A stretch of 64,000 nucleotides of DNA from Kribbella sandramycini (GCF_013131805.1 NZ_JABJRC010000001.1:1302001-1366000); one strand, 5' to 3'. Counted from the stretch's first letter, positions 48,648 through 58,383 are shown. Translations and numbers: made by a program. Notes: generated by a model from the letters alone, not told the origin.

Positions 48648-51176
48648 CTTCTTCCAACGGCGTCCAAACGCCAAGGCAGCCAAGAGCACCAGCAACAGGC
48701 CCAACGAACCTGCGCCGACGGCCAGGCCCAACGGCAGCCCGGCGGCCCGATACGTGCAGGACACCTTCGAGTCCGTGCGGTTGACACCTACCGCCATCAG
48801 ACCGGCCAACTGGGTCGGCTTGCGCGGCGACTGATCGTCAACCTGACAACGCCAACCAGGTGTCCGGACGACGCCCATCACCACCTGACCGCGCGTACCG
48901 GGTTTCAGCTCGACGTCGATCGAGTGCCCGCCGACGCGAACGACCGGCGGCTCGGACGCCTTCAACACCCCCACAGCAGCCCTCAACTTACGCCGGTCAA
49001 GACAAGCAAGCGCCTCGGCCGGCAGCTGCGTCGACTCATGCACCCGCAGCTTCACATCGACCAGACCAGCCCGATCGGCCTTCCCGACTCGACGCATCGT
49101 GCCGCCGGTGTAAACCCCCGGCCGCTTCGCCACCCCGGACAGAAAACCCTTCCAGCGCACCCCGTCAACCATGGCATCACCGCTGAACTCAGGCCCGTAC
49201 AGATAGACCTCATCCCCAGCCCTGCACCGCGCAACCAGCCGGAACTCCGACGGCGCCGGCGCGCCATCCGTCAGCTTGATGGTCAGCAACCCCGGACGCC
49301 GATCGCTCACGAACACCGTGCCCGGTACGTCGACCCGTGCACGCAGCTCCGGTATCGAATAGACATCCGCGCCAAGCGCGTTCTCCTGGAACCCGAACGG
49401 ACCGGACGTCGTCGAGGACGCCGGCCGCATCGGCCGCACAGTCACCAGCGGAGCAACCGCCGACCGCGCCAACCGATACCCGCCACGCCCATCCGGCACC
49501 ACCCGTGCCCCGACCGCGAAAACCGCGTCGACCACCGGATTACCCGGGTCGACAATCGCGCGCCCGAACGCCCAGTACCCGAAGCCGAGGTTGATCAGCT
49601 CCTGCGACAGCTCGTCCGGGATGGTCGAGCTGTAGTACTCCGGCCCTTCGCCCCCGATCAGCATCGGATCGTTGACCGTGCTGAACGCGCCCGGCGACAC
49701 GCGCTGCTTCGGCCAGCCCGCGGCCGACTCGACGAGCTCCCGGGTCTGCTCCTGTTTCGGCCCCCACGGCGGGCTCGCGCTGTACCGCTCGCCGCGCTGC
49801 TTGTCGATCGCGTACGCCGAGAACGCCGTCTCGGCCAGCATCACCGCGATCAACACCCCAGCAGCGATCCGAACCGCCAGCCGCACCGGCACCCACCGCC
49901 AGACCGCCCAGACCAGCACCGCCACCAGCAGCACGATCGGTACGGCGACCCGCGTCACGGTCGTCGACATCCAGGTGTCGTTGGCGACGCCGTACAAAGC
50001 ACCGACCAGGACGACGGGAATCGCGGCCGTCACCACACTGCGCACACCCGCGGTCAGCGACATCCAGCCGGCGATCACGATCATCCCGGCCAGCACGAAC
50101 GCCTGCCGGAACGGGTTGCCGTTCGGGGCGTCGAAACCGTGCCAGATCTCGTGGGTGACCCGGATCTGCAGACTCGCCATCGTGATCAGGATCGCGACCG
50201 ACCAGCCGATCCGCTCCCGCAGCGCGATTCGCGCGTTGAACGGGAAACTGAGGGCCAGTAGCAACAACACGGTGCCGACCGCGAGCCCCGGCGTCTTGCC
50301 GACGCCTTCGGACCCGGACAGCAGCCGGCCGAAGAAATACAGCCAGCCGATCGGGTGGAACGTCTCGTCCGGGCTCGGCCGGGCATAGCCGACCGACCGG
50401 AAGGTCGGGATCAGCAGCGGCGCGGACAGACCGATGCCGATCGCAACCACTGCCAGACACCGCAGCGCGCCGCCGAGCCGGCGTAACCAGCCACCGGCCT
50501 CCGGATCGGCGAAAACCCTCGTGATCACGACGATCGCCGCGGCGAGGGTGGCCATGTAGACGGTGTAGAAATGCGAGTACCAGAACAGGGCGATCGCGAA
50601 CGGCGTGACGGCCATCGACAGCAGCGAGCGGCGTTGCCAGATCCACTCGCACAGCAACAGGATCACCGGGAACGCGACCATGCCGTAGAGCCAGGTCGTC
50701 ATGTAGCCGCCGTCGTCGAGCGCCCAGCCGCAGGTCGCGTAGGCGACACCGGCGAGCGCCGCCTGCCAGGCCACGCCGGCCGGGCGCAGCAACCGCAGGT
50801 ACGCCGTCATCCCGGCGGCCGCGATGGCGATCGCGGTGGCCGAGATCACGTACAGCGCAAGGTCGATCTGGTCGCGCGGGAACAGCACCACGAGCCAGGA
50901 CAGCAAGGCGCCGTTGTAGGCCATGAAGTCGCCCAGGTACGGAACGCCGTACCCGCTGTTCCAGTTGAAGAGGAAGTCGCTCGGGCCTTGCCCGGTGAGC
51001 AGATCACGCAGGTGCGCATGGATCGGGACGAACTGCTGACCGAGATCGAGCACGCTCCGCGCGTGCGGCCCGAACGGGTAGCTGCCCCGCAGCATCCCGC
51101 CGGCCAGGTAGGCGGCCGCCGCGGCCAGCGCCGCGGCCACCGGCCACCCGAGCCGCCGCCACCCGGCTGCCGCCAT
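48633..51176 (-). CDS. YfhO-like large membrane protein
   Basis: An 847-residue protein. The N-terminal 500 residues contain 11-13 hydrophobic segments, with a large extracytoplasmic first loop (GQQFVPIHAHLRDLLTG, NWNSGYGVPYLGDFM). These match YfhO-type GT-C-fold proteins, which are linked to lipid-dependent glycosylation of teichoic acids or glycolipids. The C-terminal 330 residues are an exported beta-rich domain followed by one final transmembrane helix and RRWKK. ATG 51176 (MAAAGW) follows GGGGGA. Confidence 0.8.
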   Translation of the reverse strand: MAAAGWRRLGWPVAAALAAAAAYLAGGMLRGSYPFGPHARSVLDLGQQFVPIHAHLRDLLTGQGPSDFLFNWNSGYGVPYLGDFMAYNGALLSWLVVLFPRDQIDLALYVISATAIAIAAAGMTAYLRLLRPAGVAWQAALAGVAYATCGWALDDGGYMTTWLYGMVAFPVILLLCEWIWQRRSLLSMAVTPFAIALFWYSHFYTVYMATLAAAIVVITRVFADPEAGGWLRRLGGALRCLAVVAIGIGLSAPLLIPTFRSVGYARPSPDETFHPIGWLYFFGRLLSGSEGVGKTPGLAVGTVLLLLALSFPFNARIALRERIGWSVAILITMASLQIRVTHEIWHGFDAPNGNPFRQAFVLAGMIVIAGWMSLTAGVRSVVTAAIPVVLVGALYGVANDTWMSTTVTRVAVPIVLLVAVLVWAVWRWVPVRLAVRIAAGVLIAVMLAETAFSAYAIDKQRGERYSASPPWGPKQEQTRELVESAAGWPKQRVSPGAFSTVNDPMLIGGEGPEYYSSTIPDELSQELINLGFGYWAFGRAIVDPGNPVVDAVFAVGARVVPDGRGGYRLARSAVAPLVTVRPMRPASSTTSGPFGFQENALGADVYSIPELRARVDVPGTVFVSDRRPGLLTIKLTDGAPAPSEFRLVARCRAGDEVYLYGPEFSGDAMVDGVRWKGFLSGVAKRPGVYTGGTMRRVGKADRAGLVDVKLRVHESTQLPAEALACLDRRKLRAAVGVLKASEPPVVRVGGHSIDVELKPGTRGQVVMGVVRTPGWRCQVDDQSPRKPTQLAGLMAVGVNRTDSKVSCTYRAAGLPLGLAVGAGSLGLLLVLLAALAFGRRWKKSASS

Positions 51177-51212
51177 CTCGCCATCCCCCAGTCGACTCGC
51201 GACGCACCAGGC

Positions 51213-51257
51213 CGGATACGCCGTGCGCACCTTATCCGACGACCCACGGCGTATCCG
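51213..51257. terminator. Long inverted repeat after the siderophore operon
   Basis: CGGATACGCCGTG (51213-51225) pairs perfectly with CACGGCGTATCCG (51245-51257) around a 19-nt centre that contains a further TATCCGA. It lies 50 nt after the decarboxylase stop and 37 nt before the YfhO-like start, so it could be a terminator or an operator for the membrane protein gene. Confidence 0.5.
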
Positions 51258-51306
51258 AAAAGTTGCCTGGCACAAGGGATTCCCGTGCCTGTTGGGGAAC
51301 TGTGAT

Positions 51307-52491
51307 CTAGTCCAGGTAGTGGAACGTGGGCCGCGGATGCATCAGGAATTCATGGTGCGAGATGTTCCACGCGTACGCCCCGGCCATCGCGAACGCGAGC
51401 CGGTCCCCCACCCGTAACTGCTCGACCGGTACGCCGGCCGCCAGCACGTCCTTCGGCGTACATAGTTGCCCCGTCACCGAAATGCGGCCCTGCGCGGCCG
51501 CCCGCGGCAGGTCCCAGGTGTACGGCCAGAGCTCCACCGGTACGACGGTGAACGGCTGACTGTGCCCTTTCGTCGCCGGTGTCCGCAGGTGATGCGTCCC
51601 ACCGCGGACGACGGCGAACGCCTCCCCCTGACTGGTCTTCACATCCAGGACGTCGGTCACGTAGTACCCGCAGTACGCCGTCAGCGCGCGACCAGGCTCG
51701 ATCCGCAGCCGCAGCCCTGGATGCCGAGCGAGCAGCTTGCCGAGCCCGGCGCCGAACTCGGTCCAGTCGAACAGGTTGGCCGGATCGGCGTAGTCGACCG
51801 CCATCCCACCGCCCACATTCACTTCACTCACCTGCAGCCCGTACCGATTCGCGTGCGCAACGGACCAGTCCACAATCTGTTCGCACACCGCGAGCTGCGC
51901 GGCCGCACTCAGACCGCTACCGAGGTGGGCGTGGATGCCCCGGAAGCGCATCTCCCAACCGACCGGGCCGGCCAGCAGCATCAGACACTGGTCGACGTCG
52001 GCCGGATCGACACCGAACGGGCTCGGCCGACCGCCCATGGCCAGCGCGACCGAGTCGAGCGAGCCGTCGCTGACTGGCACGTTGACCCGCAGCAGCACGT
52101 CCTGCTGCTTGCGCGCACCAGCCAACTCGTTGTTCAGGTGATAGAGCTCCTGCAGACTCTCGACGTGCCACCGATGCACTCCGGCCGCCACTCCGGCCCT
52201 GACCTCGGCAGGTGTCTTGCCAGGACCCCCGAACGCCAGGCGCGCGTCCGGGAGCACCTCGCGCACGTGGGCCAGCTCCCCCGCGCTCGACACCTCGTAA
52301 CCATCAACAGCACCCTGCAGCGCTTCCAGGACGGCGCTGTCCGGGTTCGCCTTGGCTGCGTAGTACAGCTCGACACCTTCGGGCAGTGCTGCGCGCACTG
52401 CCGCCGCGTGCGCGCGCAGCGGTGCCAAGTCGTACACGTACGCCGGTAACTGGTCCGCCGGTAGCCCAGCGGCGAACTCCTCGACCGTCAC
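51307..52491 (-). CDS. Type III PLP-dependent decarboxylase of siderophore operon (PvsE/SbnH-like)
   Basis: A 394-residue alanine-racemase-fold decarboxylase related to diaminopimelate decarboxylase. The PLP lysine is K47 in YYAAKANP, the glycine-rich phosphate loop follows NVGGGMAVDY, and the C-terminal active-site cysteine is in TGQLCTPKDVL. In NIS operons such enzymes decarboxylate a citryl-amino acid intermediate (PvsE in vibrioferrin, SbnH in staphyloferrin B). Here it is the last gene, GTG overlapping the fusion gene stop by 4 nt (GTGA). The longer upstream frame lies within the fusion gene and is not coding. Confidence 0.9.
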   Translation of the reverse strand: MTVEEFAAGLPADQLPAYVYDLAPLRAHAAAVRAALPEGVELYYAAKANPDSAVLEALQGAVDGYEVSSAGELAHVREVLPDARLAFGGPGKTPAEVRAGVAAGVHRWHVESLQELYHLNNELAGARKQQDVLLRVNVPVSDGSLDSVALAMGGRPSPFGVDPADVDQCLMLLAGPVGWEMRFRGIHAHLGSGLSAAAQLAVCEQIVDWSVAHANRYGLQVSEVNVGGGMAVDYADPANLFDWTEFGAGLGKLLARHPGLRLRIEPGRALTAYCGYYVTDVLDVKTSQGEAFAVVRGGTHHLRTPATKGHSQPFTVVPVELWPYTWDLPRAAAQGRISVTGQLCTPKDVLAAGVPVEQLRVGDRLAFAMAGAYAWNISHHEFLMHPRPTFHYLD

Positions 52492-55409
52492 TGCCGGACC
52501 GCAGCCGCAGCCAGCACGGACTCGGCAATCGGCGACGGCAGCCGGACATAGCCAGCACTCCGGTCCGGCAGGCGGCCCCAGCGCGTCAGCATGTTCGCCT
52601 TGGCCGGCAGCGGCACCCCAGCCAGCAGTGCGCTCAGCAACGGTGGCTCCCCGTGCTGCTCGGCGTACTCCGCCACTACTGCGCGCGCCTCGGCCCACAA
52701 CCGGACCTCGAGCTCCGGACTGAGGTCCGCAACCGCAGCAAGCAGGTCAGAGATGTGGTTGACGAACAGGCAGTACACGACCCGGTCCCAACCGCGCTGC
52801 GCGTCGTACGTCATCGGCCCGGCCACATCCGCCGGCAGACTCGCCAGGGTGTCGCTGTGCCGCTCGTCGACCAGCTTCGTCCCCTCCAGGTCGCGGAACA
52901 GCACCTGGACCGGGTTGTCGGCGCCATCGACACCGATCAGCACATTCTGTAGATGCGGTTCCAACACGACGCCGTGGTCGAGGTACGCCGCCAGCACCGG
53001 CGGAACGAGCAGCCGCAGGTACGCCGCCCACCACTCCAGAATCCGTCCGTCGTCGGCGTCCTCGAGCAGCACCGAGATGTGCGCCGAACTGGTCGGGTAC
53101 TCGTCGGCGACCGCAGCTGCCATCAACGGCGTCACACCAGGCCGCAGTACGGCGTCCAACCCGGTCCGGACGATCAGACCGAACCCTTCATAGACAGCAA
53201 GGTCCGCAGTGCCGTCTGCACCTGGCAGGGCCAGCGTGCGGTACGCCGGCTCCCGCAGGACGACGGTGCCCGGGAAGCGCGCGGACAGGTCGTCGAGCAC
53301 CGGCGCCAGCAGCCGAGTGAGCGCCACGGCACCGGTCATCTCGTACGCAGCGTTCTTGCGCAGGCAGTTGGTGATGCGGATGTTCAGGCTGAACTTGAGG
53401 AACGCACCCGCGCCGGCCAGGGTCCGCACCGAGGAGGTCGGGGTGAACGGCGTACCGCCGACACCGAGGTCGAGCACGTCACCAGACGCGAGCGCGGCCT
53501 GGAACAGCGGGTTGTCGCGCAACATCGCGTACTGCCACGGGTGCGCGGGCAGCAATCGGTAGCCGACCGGCACTTCGCGCAGGCCGTCCAACAGCGCGGT
53601 CACCTCGGGGTCCAGGCTCTCCTCGGCGAGCAGACCGTCGCGAACCGCCAGATGCCGCAGCTGGAACGCAGCACGCGCCTCGGGTGCGTACGCCGTCCAC
53701 TCGTCGCGGTCTTCGGTCCGGGCCTTCGGGGCCGGGTGGAACCGGTGGCCGAACAGCATGGCCTGCTCCGACTCCAGGAACCGGTCCGGACCGGCTTCAC
53801 GGGTTCGGCCGAGCGCCCGGGTGACGCCCTCGTGGCTGGATTCGATCTGGGTCAGAAACTCGTCGTTCTCGATGCCGCTGCGCAGCGCGAGCTCACGGCC
53901 GACGTGGTCGGCCAGCTCGTGCCAGGTCAGCTCATCCCAGTCGGCGCCGCTCTCGGCATAGACCGGGCCGGTGAATCGATGCGCGCCGATCAGCGCCGTC
54001 CGTCGCAGCGCGACGCGCAGTACGACGCCGGCACGCGGCAGCCGGAGCAGCAGCCAGCCCCCGTCGACCGCGCTCTGGTGCTCCGGACCGGACACCTCCC
54101 GCAGCAGACAGTTGAGCAGGGTGTGGGCCACGACGTGGTTACCGCTGGGCAGTGTGGTTGCAGTCGGGGGAAGGAACTGCACTACTGACATATGTCTCTC
54201 CGAGGTCGTACGGGGACGAATGAGCAACGTGGCGGAAACGGCTGTGACCAAGGCGGCGGCGGTTCCGATCAGAACCGGCGCGGCTGCACCGAACGCACTG
54301 TTGGCGACAGCAGCGACGGCGCCGGCGGCGACCGCCCCGCCTTTGGAGAAGAATTCGACGGTACCGAACATCCGGCCGGGCGCGCGTCCTCTGGCCGCGT
54401 CGGCCGCCAGGACGGACAGACAGACCAGTCCGAGGGTCAGACCGATCCCGAGCAGCACCCGGGCGACGACGAACCAGGGCAGCGACCGGACCACCGCATG
54501 GGCTGCCAGACCCAGTGCGACGAATCCGAGGCCGGCTGTCAGCCCAGCACGCGGATGGGCGCTTATGCGTTTGTGTACGCCGCCGGCCAGCACCAGGAAG
54601 CACAGATGCGGTACGGCGAACAGAACGCCCGCGACCGCGCCGGAGGTATTCGGCAGCCGCAGCTCGATCAGCGCGATCAGGTACGGGAACGAGATGATCG
54701 TCGCGAACACGAACGCGAACTCGAACCCGTAGAGCAGCCGCAGCGTGCGCACCGGCGGCGACGGCAGCGCAGGTAAGGCCGCGACCGGCCCGGTCGCCGG
54801 GCGTGCAGCCGGCTCCGGCAGCAGGAAGAGCAGCACGGCGGCTGCAAGCGGCAGCACGGCCATGATCAGGTACTGGCGATGCGGCGAGACCCACGGGCTC
54901 AGCGAGCCGACCAGGATCGGCGCGGCGACCAGCGCGGCCCGCGCGCTGCCCTGCATCAGCGTCAGCGCCCGCGCCAACCGGTCGCCGGTCAGCGCGGCGG
55001 CGAGATAACCGTTGCTGGCGGCAAATGTTCCACCGAGGAAGCCCTGCAGGACCAGCGCGGCGGTGAAGGCGACCAGGCTGTCTGCGAACCCCGCGACCAG
55101 GAACGAGATCGACAACCCGATCTGCGCGCGCAGCAATAGCCGCTTGCGTCCGAACCGATCGGCCAACCGGCCCCAGAACGGCGCGCCGAGCGCGCTGAAC
55201 ACGGTCGGAACGACGTACAGCAGGCCCGCCCAGCGGCCGGTCGGATCGCCGAGCTCGGGGAGGATCTCGGTCAGGTACGGCGGCAGCCCCAGCGCGGCGA
55301 ACGACGCGACGAAGTAGCAGCCCGCGATGGCCGGGACATGCCTCCGGCTGAGCCGCTGGCGATTCGGTCGGGTGACCGGAGTCGCTGCGGCGAGGGTTTC
55401 GACGCTCAT
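52488..55409 (-). CDS. MFS exporter fused to NIS (IucA/IucC) siderophore synthetase (PvsC-PvsD-like)
   Basis: A 973-residue two-part protein in one open frame. Residues 20-395 are a 12-helix MFS transporter (GRLADRFGRKRLLLRAQ). Residues 410-973 are an IucA/IucC-type NIS synthetase with LLPAHPWQYAML, SSVRTLAG, KFSLNIRITNCLRK, HGVVLEPHLQN and the RDLEGTKL metal/ATP motif. The joint reads LLIRPRTTSERHMSVVQF. An internal ATG at 54191 with GGAGAG upstream could also yield the synthetase alone. It would couple synthesis and export of a citrate-type siderophore. Coupled to both neighbours by 4-nt overlaps. Confidence 0.9.
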   Translation of the reverse strand: MSVETLAAATPVTRPNRQRLSRRHVPAIAGCYFVASFAALGLPPYLTEILPELGDPTGRWAGLLYVVPTVFSALGAPFWGRLADRFGRKRLLLRAQIGLSISFLVAGFADSLVAFTAALVLQGFLGGTFAASNGYLAAALTGDRLARALTLMQGSARAALVAAPILVGSLSPWVSPHRQYLIMAVLPLAAAVLLFLLPEPAARPATGPVAALPALPSPPVRTLRLLYGFEFAFVFATIISFPYLIALIELRLPNTSGAVAGVLFAVPHLCFLVLAGGVHKRISAHPRAGLTAGLGFVALGLAAHAVVRSLPWFVVARVLLGIGLTLGLVCLSVLAADAARGRAPGRMFGTVEFFSKGGAVAAGAVAAVANSAFGAAAPVLIGTAAALVTAVSATLLIRPRTTSERHMSVVQFLPPTATTLPSGNHVVAHTLLNCLLREVSGPEHQSAVDGGWLLLRLPRAGVVLRVALRRTALIGAHRFTGPVYAESGADWDELTWHELADHVGRELALRSGIENDEFLTQIESSHEGVTRALGRTREAGPDRFLESEQAMLFGHRFHPAPKARTEDRDEWTAYAPEARAAFQLRHLAVRDGLLAEESLDPEVTALLDGLREVPVGYRLLPAHPWQYAMLRDNPLFQAALASGDVLDLGVGGTPFTPTSSVRTLAGAGAFLKFSLNIRITNCLRKNAAYEMTGAVALTRLLAPVLDDLSARFPGTVVLREPAYRTLALPGADGTADLAVYEGFGLIVRTGLDAVLRPGVTPLMAAAVADEYPTSSAHISVLLEDADDGRILEWWAAYLRLLVPPVLAAYLDHGVVLEPHLQNVLIGVDGADNPVQVLFRDLEGTKLVDERHSDTLASLPADVAGPMTYDAQRGWDRVVYCLFVNHISDLLAAVADLSPELEVRLWAEARAVVAEYAEQHGEPPLLSALLAGVPLPAKANMLTRWGRLPDRSAGYVRLPSPIAESVLAAAAVRQ

Positions 55410-57055
55410 CGACCGGTCGCCGCCAGGTGCAGGTAGTTCGGTCCGGTGGTGTAGTGCTTGTTGATGTCCGCCGCGCCGGAACGCTGCTTGCTGAGCAGGG
55501 TGCCTGCGGTGACCATCGCCTTCACCGGCAGCCGGTCCGCGTCGAGCAGGTCGGCGCGCAGGGCGGCACCGGCCGGGCCGAGGCGATCGACGGCCTCGAT
55601 CAGCCGAGTCCGCAGGACACCGAGGGTTTTCTCCAATGGGACGTCGAGCGCGAAGGCGAGGGACGCCGTACAGAGGTGGCCGGTGATGGTGGTGAACAGG
55701 TCGGTGAGCGCCCGGTCGTCGTCGCCGAACATCCGTGGGTCGGTGAAGTCGCCGCGCGCCTCCGCGGCCGCACCCAGCTCAGATCGGCGACGGTTGATCC
55801 GGAGTCCGTCGTTGTCCTTGTAGAGCAGCCGCAGGTCGCCCGTGCCGTCGAAGACGACCGACGTGTTCTGCTGGTGCGACTCGATGGCGATCCCGTAGCC
55901 GAAAAGGGTTGTCTGCCAGTCGAGCAGCAGGGTGACGAACGCGTCGTAAAGACCGAGCAGGTCGCCACCGTAGAAGCGGTCGGCCAGATGCTCGACGACG
56001 CGACGACCGTCGGGTGCGGATGCGGTGAAGGCGGCGAGCGGGACGGTGAGCACGTCGTCCAGGCCCTCGGGGTACTGCCGGAGCAGGACGGCGAGCAACT
56101 CGTGGCCGCTCTCGAAGTAGGTCTGCTCGTCGGCGTTCAGGACCGTGGTCGCGAACCGCGGCTCGCGGGCGATCACCGCCGCCATCAGGCGCTCGCCGCC
56201 GGCGCCGTCGACGAGGACGCCGGCCTTGATCGTCCGCCGGTTCCGGGCGCCCAGAGTTGCTGTTGCCAAGGGCAACTTCAGGTGCCGGCGCGGGTCCTGG
56301 ACGACGGCGACGGTCCGGGTCGACAAGGTCGGGACGACGTCGAGGTACGGCCGCGGCGCGGGAACGCAGTCCAGTTCGGTGACGTCGGTGAGCGGGTGCA
56401 CCGGGATCAGGTGCTGGTCGGTGAGCTCGGGCAGACCGACGTCGGCCGCGGTCGGCCACCAGGACGGCCAGGCAACCTCCGGCGTACCGGAAACGGCGAT
56501 CCAGCGGAGCTGGAAGGTCGGGTGCAGCTCGGGGGTGTAGGCGCGGACTTGGTCGGGCGTGAAGCCGATGCGGCCGCGAGCGGTCGGGTAGACGGGGTGA
56601 TCGTGGAAGGCAGCAAGGGTGTCGAAAGCCACCGACGCTTGCAGACCGGTCCACTGCATCGGGTCGTCTCCGTAGCGGGTGGCCAGCGCGGCGCGGACAT
56701 CATCCTGGATCTCGTCATGCAGCTCCATCGTCACGAGCGTCTGCCGGCACTCATCGGCGAAGGTTTCGTAACCGCCGCGATCCTCGGGGTCGGCGAGCTC
56801 CTGCAGAACGCCGAGGATGTCGTCGAGTCGCGTGAACTCGGAGCCGTCGACCTCGAGGACCGGGCGACGGGCGGCGTACTCGCACTGGAAGTTGTCCTCG
56901 GCAACAGGGAGCGCGAGCGCGCGGCCGCCCAGGTTGACCTGCACCCAGCGGCCGTCGGCGCGTTCGACGACCGCGCCGAGCGTCCGCAGGCCGAGCACGT
57001 CCTCGCGGAGCAGGGTCGACAGCACCCGGATCGTCAACGTTGTGGCGGAGCTCAC
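55406..57055 (-). CDS. NIS (IucA/IucC family) siderophore synthetase (PvsB-like)
   Basis: A 549-residue cytoplasmic synthetase that joins carboxylate and amine or alcohol units with ATP. Family motifs include LIPVHPLTDV (HPWQ equivalent), TLSTRTVAVV, LKLPLATATLGARNRRTI, AIESHQQNTSVVF and LLYKDNDGLRIN. It differs from the synthetase half of the fusion, as PvsB differs from PvsD. GTG 57055 overlaps the ATP-grasp gene stop by 4 nt; its own stop overlaps the fusion gene start. Confidence 0.92.
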   Translation of the reverse strand: MSSATTLTIRVLSTLLREDVLGLRTLGAVVERADGRWVQVNLGGRALALPVAEDNFQCEYAARRPVLEVDGSEFTRLDDILGVLQELADPEDRGGYETFADECRQTLVTMELHDEIQDDVRAALATRYGDDPMQWTGLQASVAFDTLAAFHDHPVYPTARGRIGFTPDQVRAYTPELHPTFQLRWIAVSGTPEVAWPSWWPTAADVGLPELTDQHLIPVHPLTDVTELDCVPAPRPYLDVVPTLSTRTVAVVQDPRRHLKLPLATATLGARNRRTIKAGVLVDGAGGERLMAAVIAREPRFATTVLNADEQTYFESGHELLAVLLRQYPEGLDDVLTVPLAAFTASAPDGRRVVEHLADRFYGGDLLGLYDAFVTLLLDWQTTLFGYGIAIESHQQNTSVVFDGTGDLRLLYKDNDGLRINRRRSELGAAAEARGDFTDPRMFGDDDRALTDLFTTITGHLCTASLAFALDVPLEKTLGVLRTRLIEAVDRLGPAGAALRADLLDADRLPVKAMVTAGTLLSKQRSGAADINKHYTTGPNYLHLAATGR

Positions 57056-58251
57056 GGCGTGATCTCCCAGACGTTCTCGCGAACGAACTCCGCGACGATC
57101 CGATGCACGGCGTCCCGGTCCGGGCCGATGGCCTGGATGACGCCGAGGTAGTCCCGGTTGGTCGTGTAGAGCGGGTGCGTCGCGCCGAGCTCGCGGAAGG
57201 TCCGGTAGGAGAGCGCGATGCCGTCGACGGTCCGGTCGAACGGCTCCGGGGCGGCGGTCAGCGTGCCGGAGCGGTCGGCGCAGAGGTAGTAGCTGTACGA
57301 CGTCAGGTCGGCCCGCGCGCCGAGGTCGGCCGGGAGCGGCTCACCGAGGTGGATCCGCAGCACCTGTTCGAAGTACGGGATGCCGAGCAGCTGGACGAGC
57401 GCGAGATCGAGCCGATCGCCGATCGAGCGGTAGTTGACCTCGATCAGCCGGGCCCGGCCGTCGGCCTGGACGACGAACTCGGTGTGACAGGCGCCGAAAC
57501 CGACGCCGAGCGCGTCGAGCTCGGCGAGCACCTGGTCGGTCACCGCGGCCGGGTGCGCGCCGACGAACTCCAGCGACTCCTCGATGAAGGCCGGCGGCGG
57601 GGAGACCGCCGTCCGGAATCCGCCGAGCACCTGCCGGGTGGTGGCATCGCCGAGCGTTTCGAGCGTGTGCAGCTCACCGGCGAGGAACTCTTCGAGCAGC
57701 AGCGCCGCGCCCGTCCGTCGTTGCTGGACGGCCCGGACGAACTCGATCAGCTCAGCGCGGCCGGCGACGAGTGCGACGTCCTCGCTGGCCACGCCCTCAC
57801 GCGGTTTCACGACCACGGGGAACGGGATGCCGGTGAGCGTCTCCGGATCTTGGTCCGGTGCGAGCTCCGCCGTCCAGACCGTGTCGAGGCCGGATTCGTT
57901 CAGGATGCGGCGGGTTTCCGCCTTGTTCTTGGCGCGGAACGCGGCCTGCCAATTCTTACCGGGGAGGCCGAAGTACTGCGCGGCGAGCGCGGTCTGCGCC
58001 TGCAGATGATCGCTGTTGCTGAAGATCGCGTCCGGCCGGTGGTGGCCCGCGATTTCGCCGATCACGGCCCGGAAATCGCGGACGTCGCAGGCGCGCAGCT
58101 CCGGCGGGTTCGGCAGCCCTTCGTACGCCGAAGCGTGCGCGGCGACCGAATCGGTCAGCAGGGTCACGTCGAGGCCGAGCCGCGCGGCCGCCGGGAGGAA
58201 GCCTTCGGTGACGGAATCGGTCGGGTTGAGCGCGAGCACGTACAGCCGCAT
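57052..58251 (-). CDS. ATP-grasp ligase of siderophore operon (PvsA-like)
   Basis: A 399-residue ATP-grasp enzyme, first gene of the operon. ATP-binding segments are GKNWQAAFRAKNKAETRR, FPVVVKPREGVASEDVALV, LLLEEFLAGELHTL and ARLIEVNYRSIGDRLDLAL with metal ligands. PvsA of the vibrioferrin set is an ATP-grasp protein adding an amino acid unit; the substrate here is unknown. ATG 58251 has AGGAGGAA about 9 nt upstream. An iron box lies 50 nt before the start, implying induction in low iron. Confidence 0.9.
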   Translation of the reverse strand: MRLYVLALNPTDSVTEGFLPAAARLGLDVTLLTDSVAAHASAYEGLPNPPELRACDVRDFRAVIGEIAGHHRPDAIFSNSDHLQAQTALAAQYFGLPGKNWQAAFRAKNKAETRRILNESGLDTVWTAELAPDQDPETLTGIPFPVVVKPREGVASEDVALVAGRAELIEFVRAVQQRRTGAALLLEEFLAGELHTLETLGDATTRQVLGGFRTAVSPPPAFIEESLEFVGAHPAAVTDQVLAELDALGVGFGACHTEFVVQADGRARLIEVNYRSIGDRLDLALVQLLGIPYFEQVLRIHLGEPLPADLGARADLTSYSYYLCADRSGTLTAAPEPFDRTVDGIALSYRTFRELGATHPLYTTNRDYLGVIQAIGPDRDAVHRIVAEFVRENVWEITP

Positions 58252-58301
58252 ACCGAACGATTCCTCCTGAAGAGTGCCGGACCAGAACACTCTCGATCCT
58301 C

Positions 58302-58320
58302 TTCGGTAAGGCTACCCTTA
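58302..58320 (-). promoter_or_regulatory. IdeR/DmdR-type iron box upstream of siderophore operon
   Basis: Read on the minus strand, TAAGGGTAGCCTTACCGAA matches 16 of 19 positions of the consensus TTAGGTWAGSCTWACCTWA. It lies 50 nt before the ATP-grasp gene start. Confidence 0.75.
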
Positions 58321-58341
58321 GTCAATCGCCGTCCACGCCTG

Positions 58342-58377
58342 GATCTGCGACCTCCGTCACGCCGGAGGCCGCAGATC
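58342..58377 (-). terminator. Terminator after the anti-sigma gene
   Basis: A 15-bp stem with one mismatch (GATCTGCGACCTCCG at 58342-58356 against 58363-58377) and a 6-nt loop, 7 nt after the anti-sigma stop. It separates that unit from the siderophore promoter. Confidence 0.75.
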
Positions 58378-58383
58378 AGTTGC

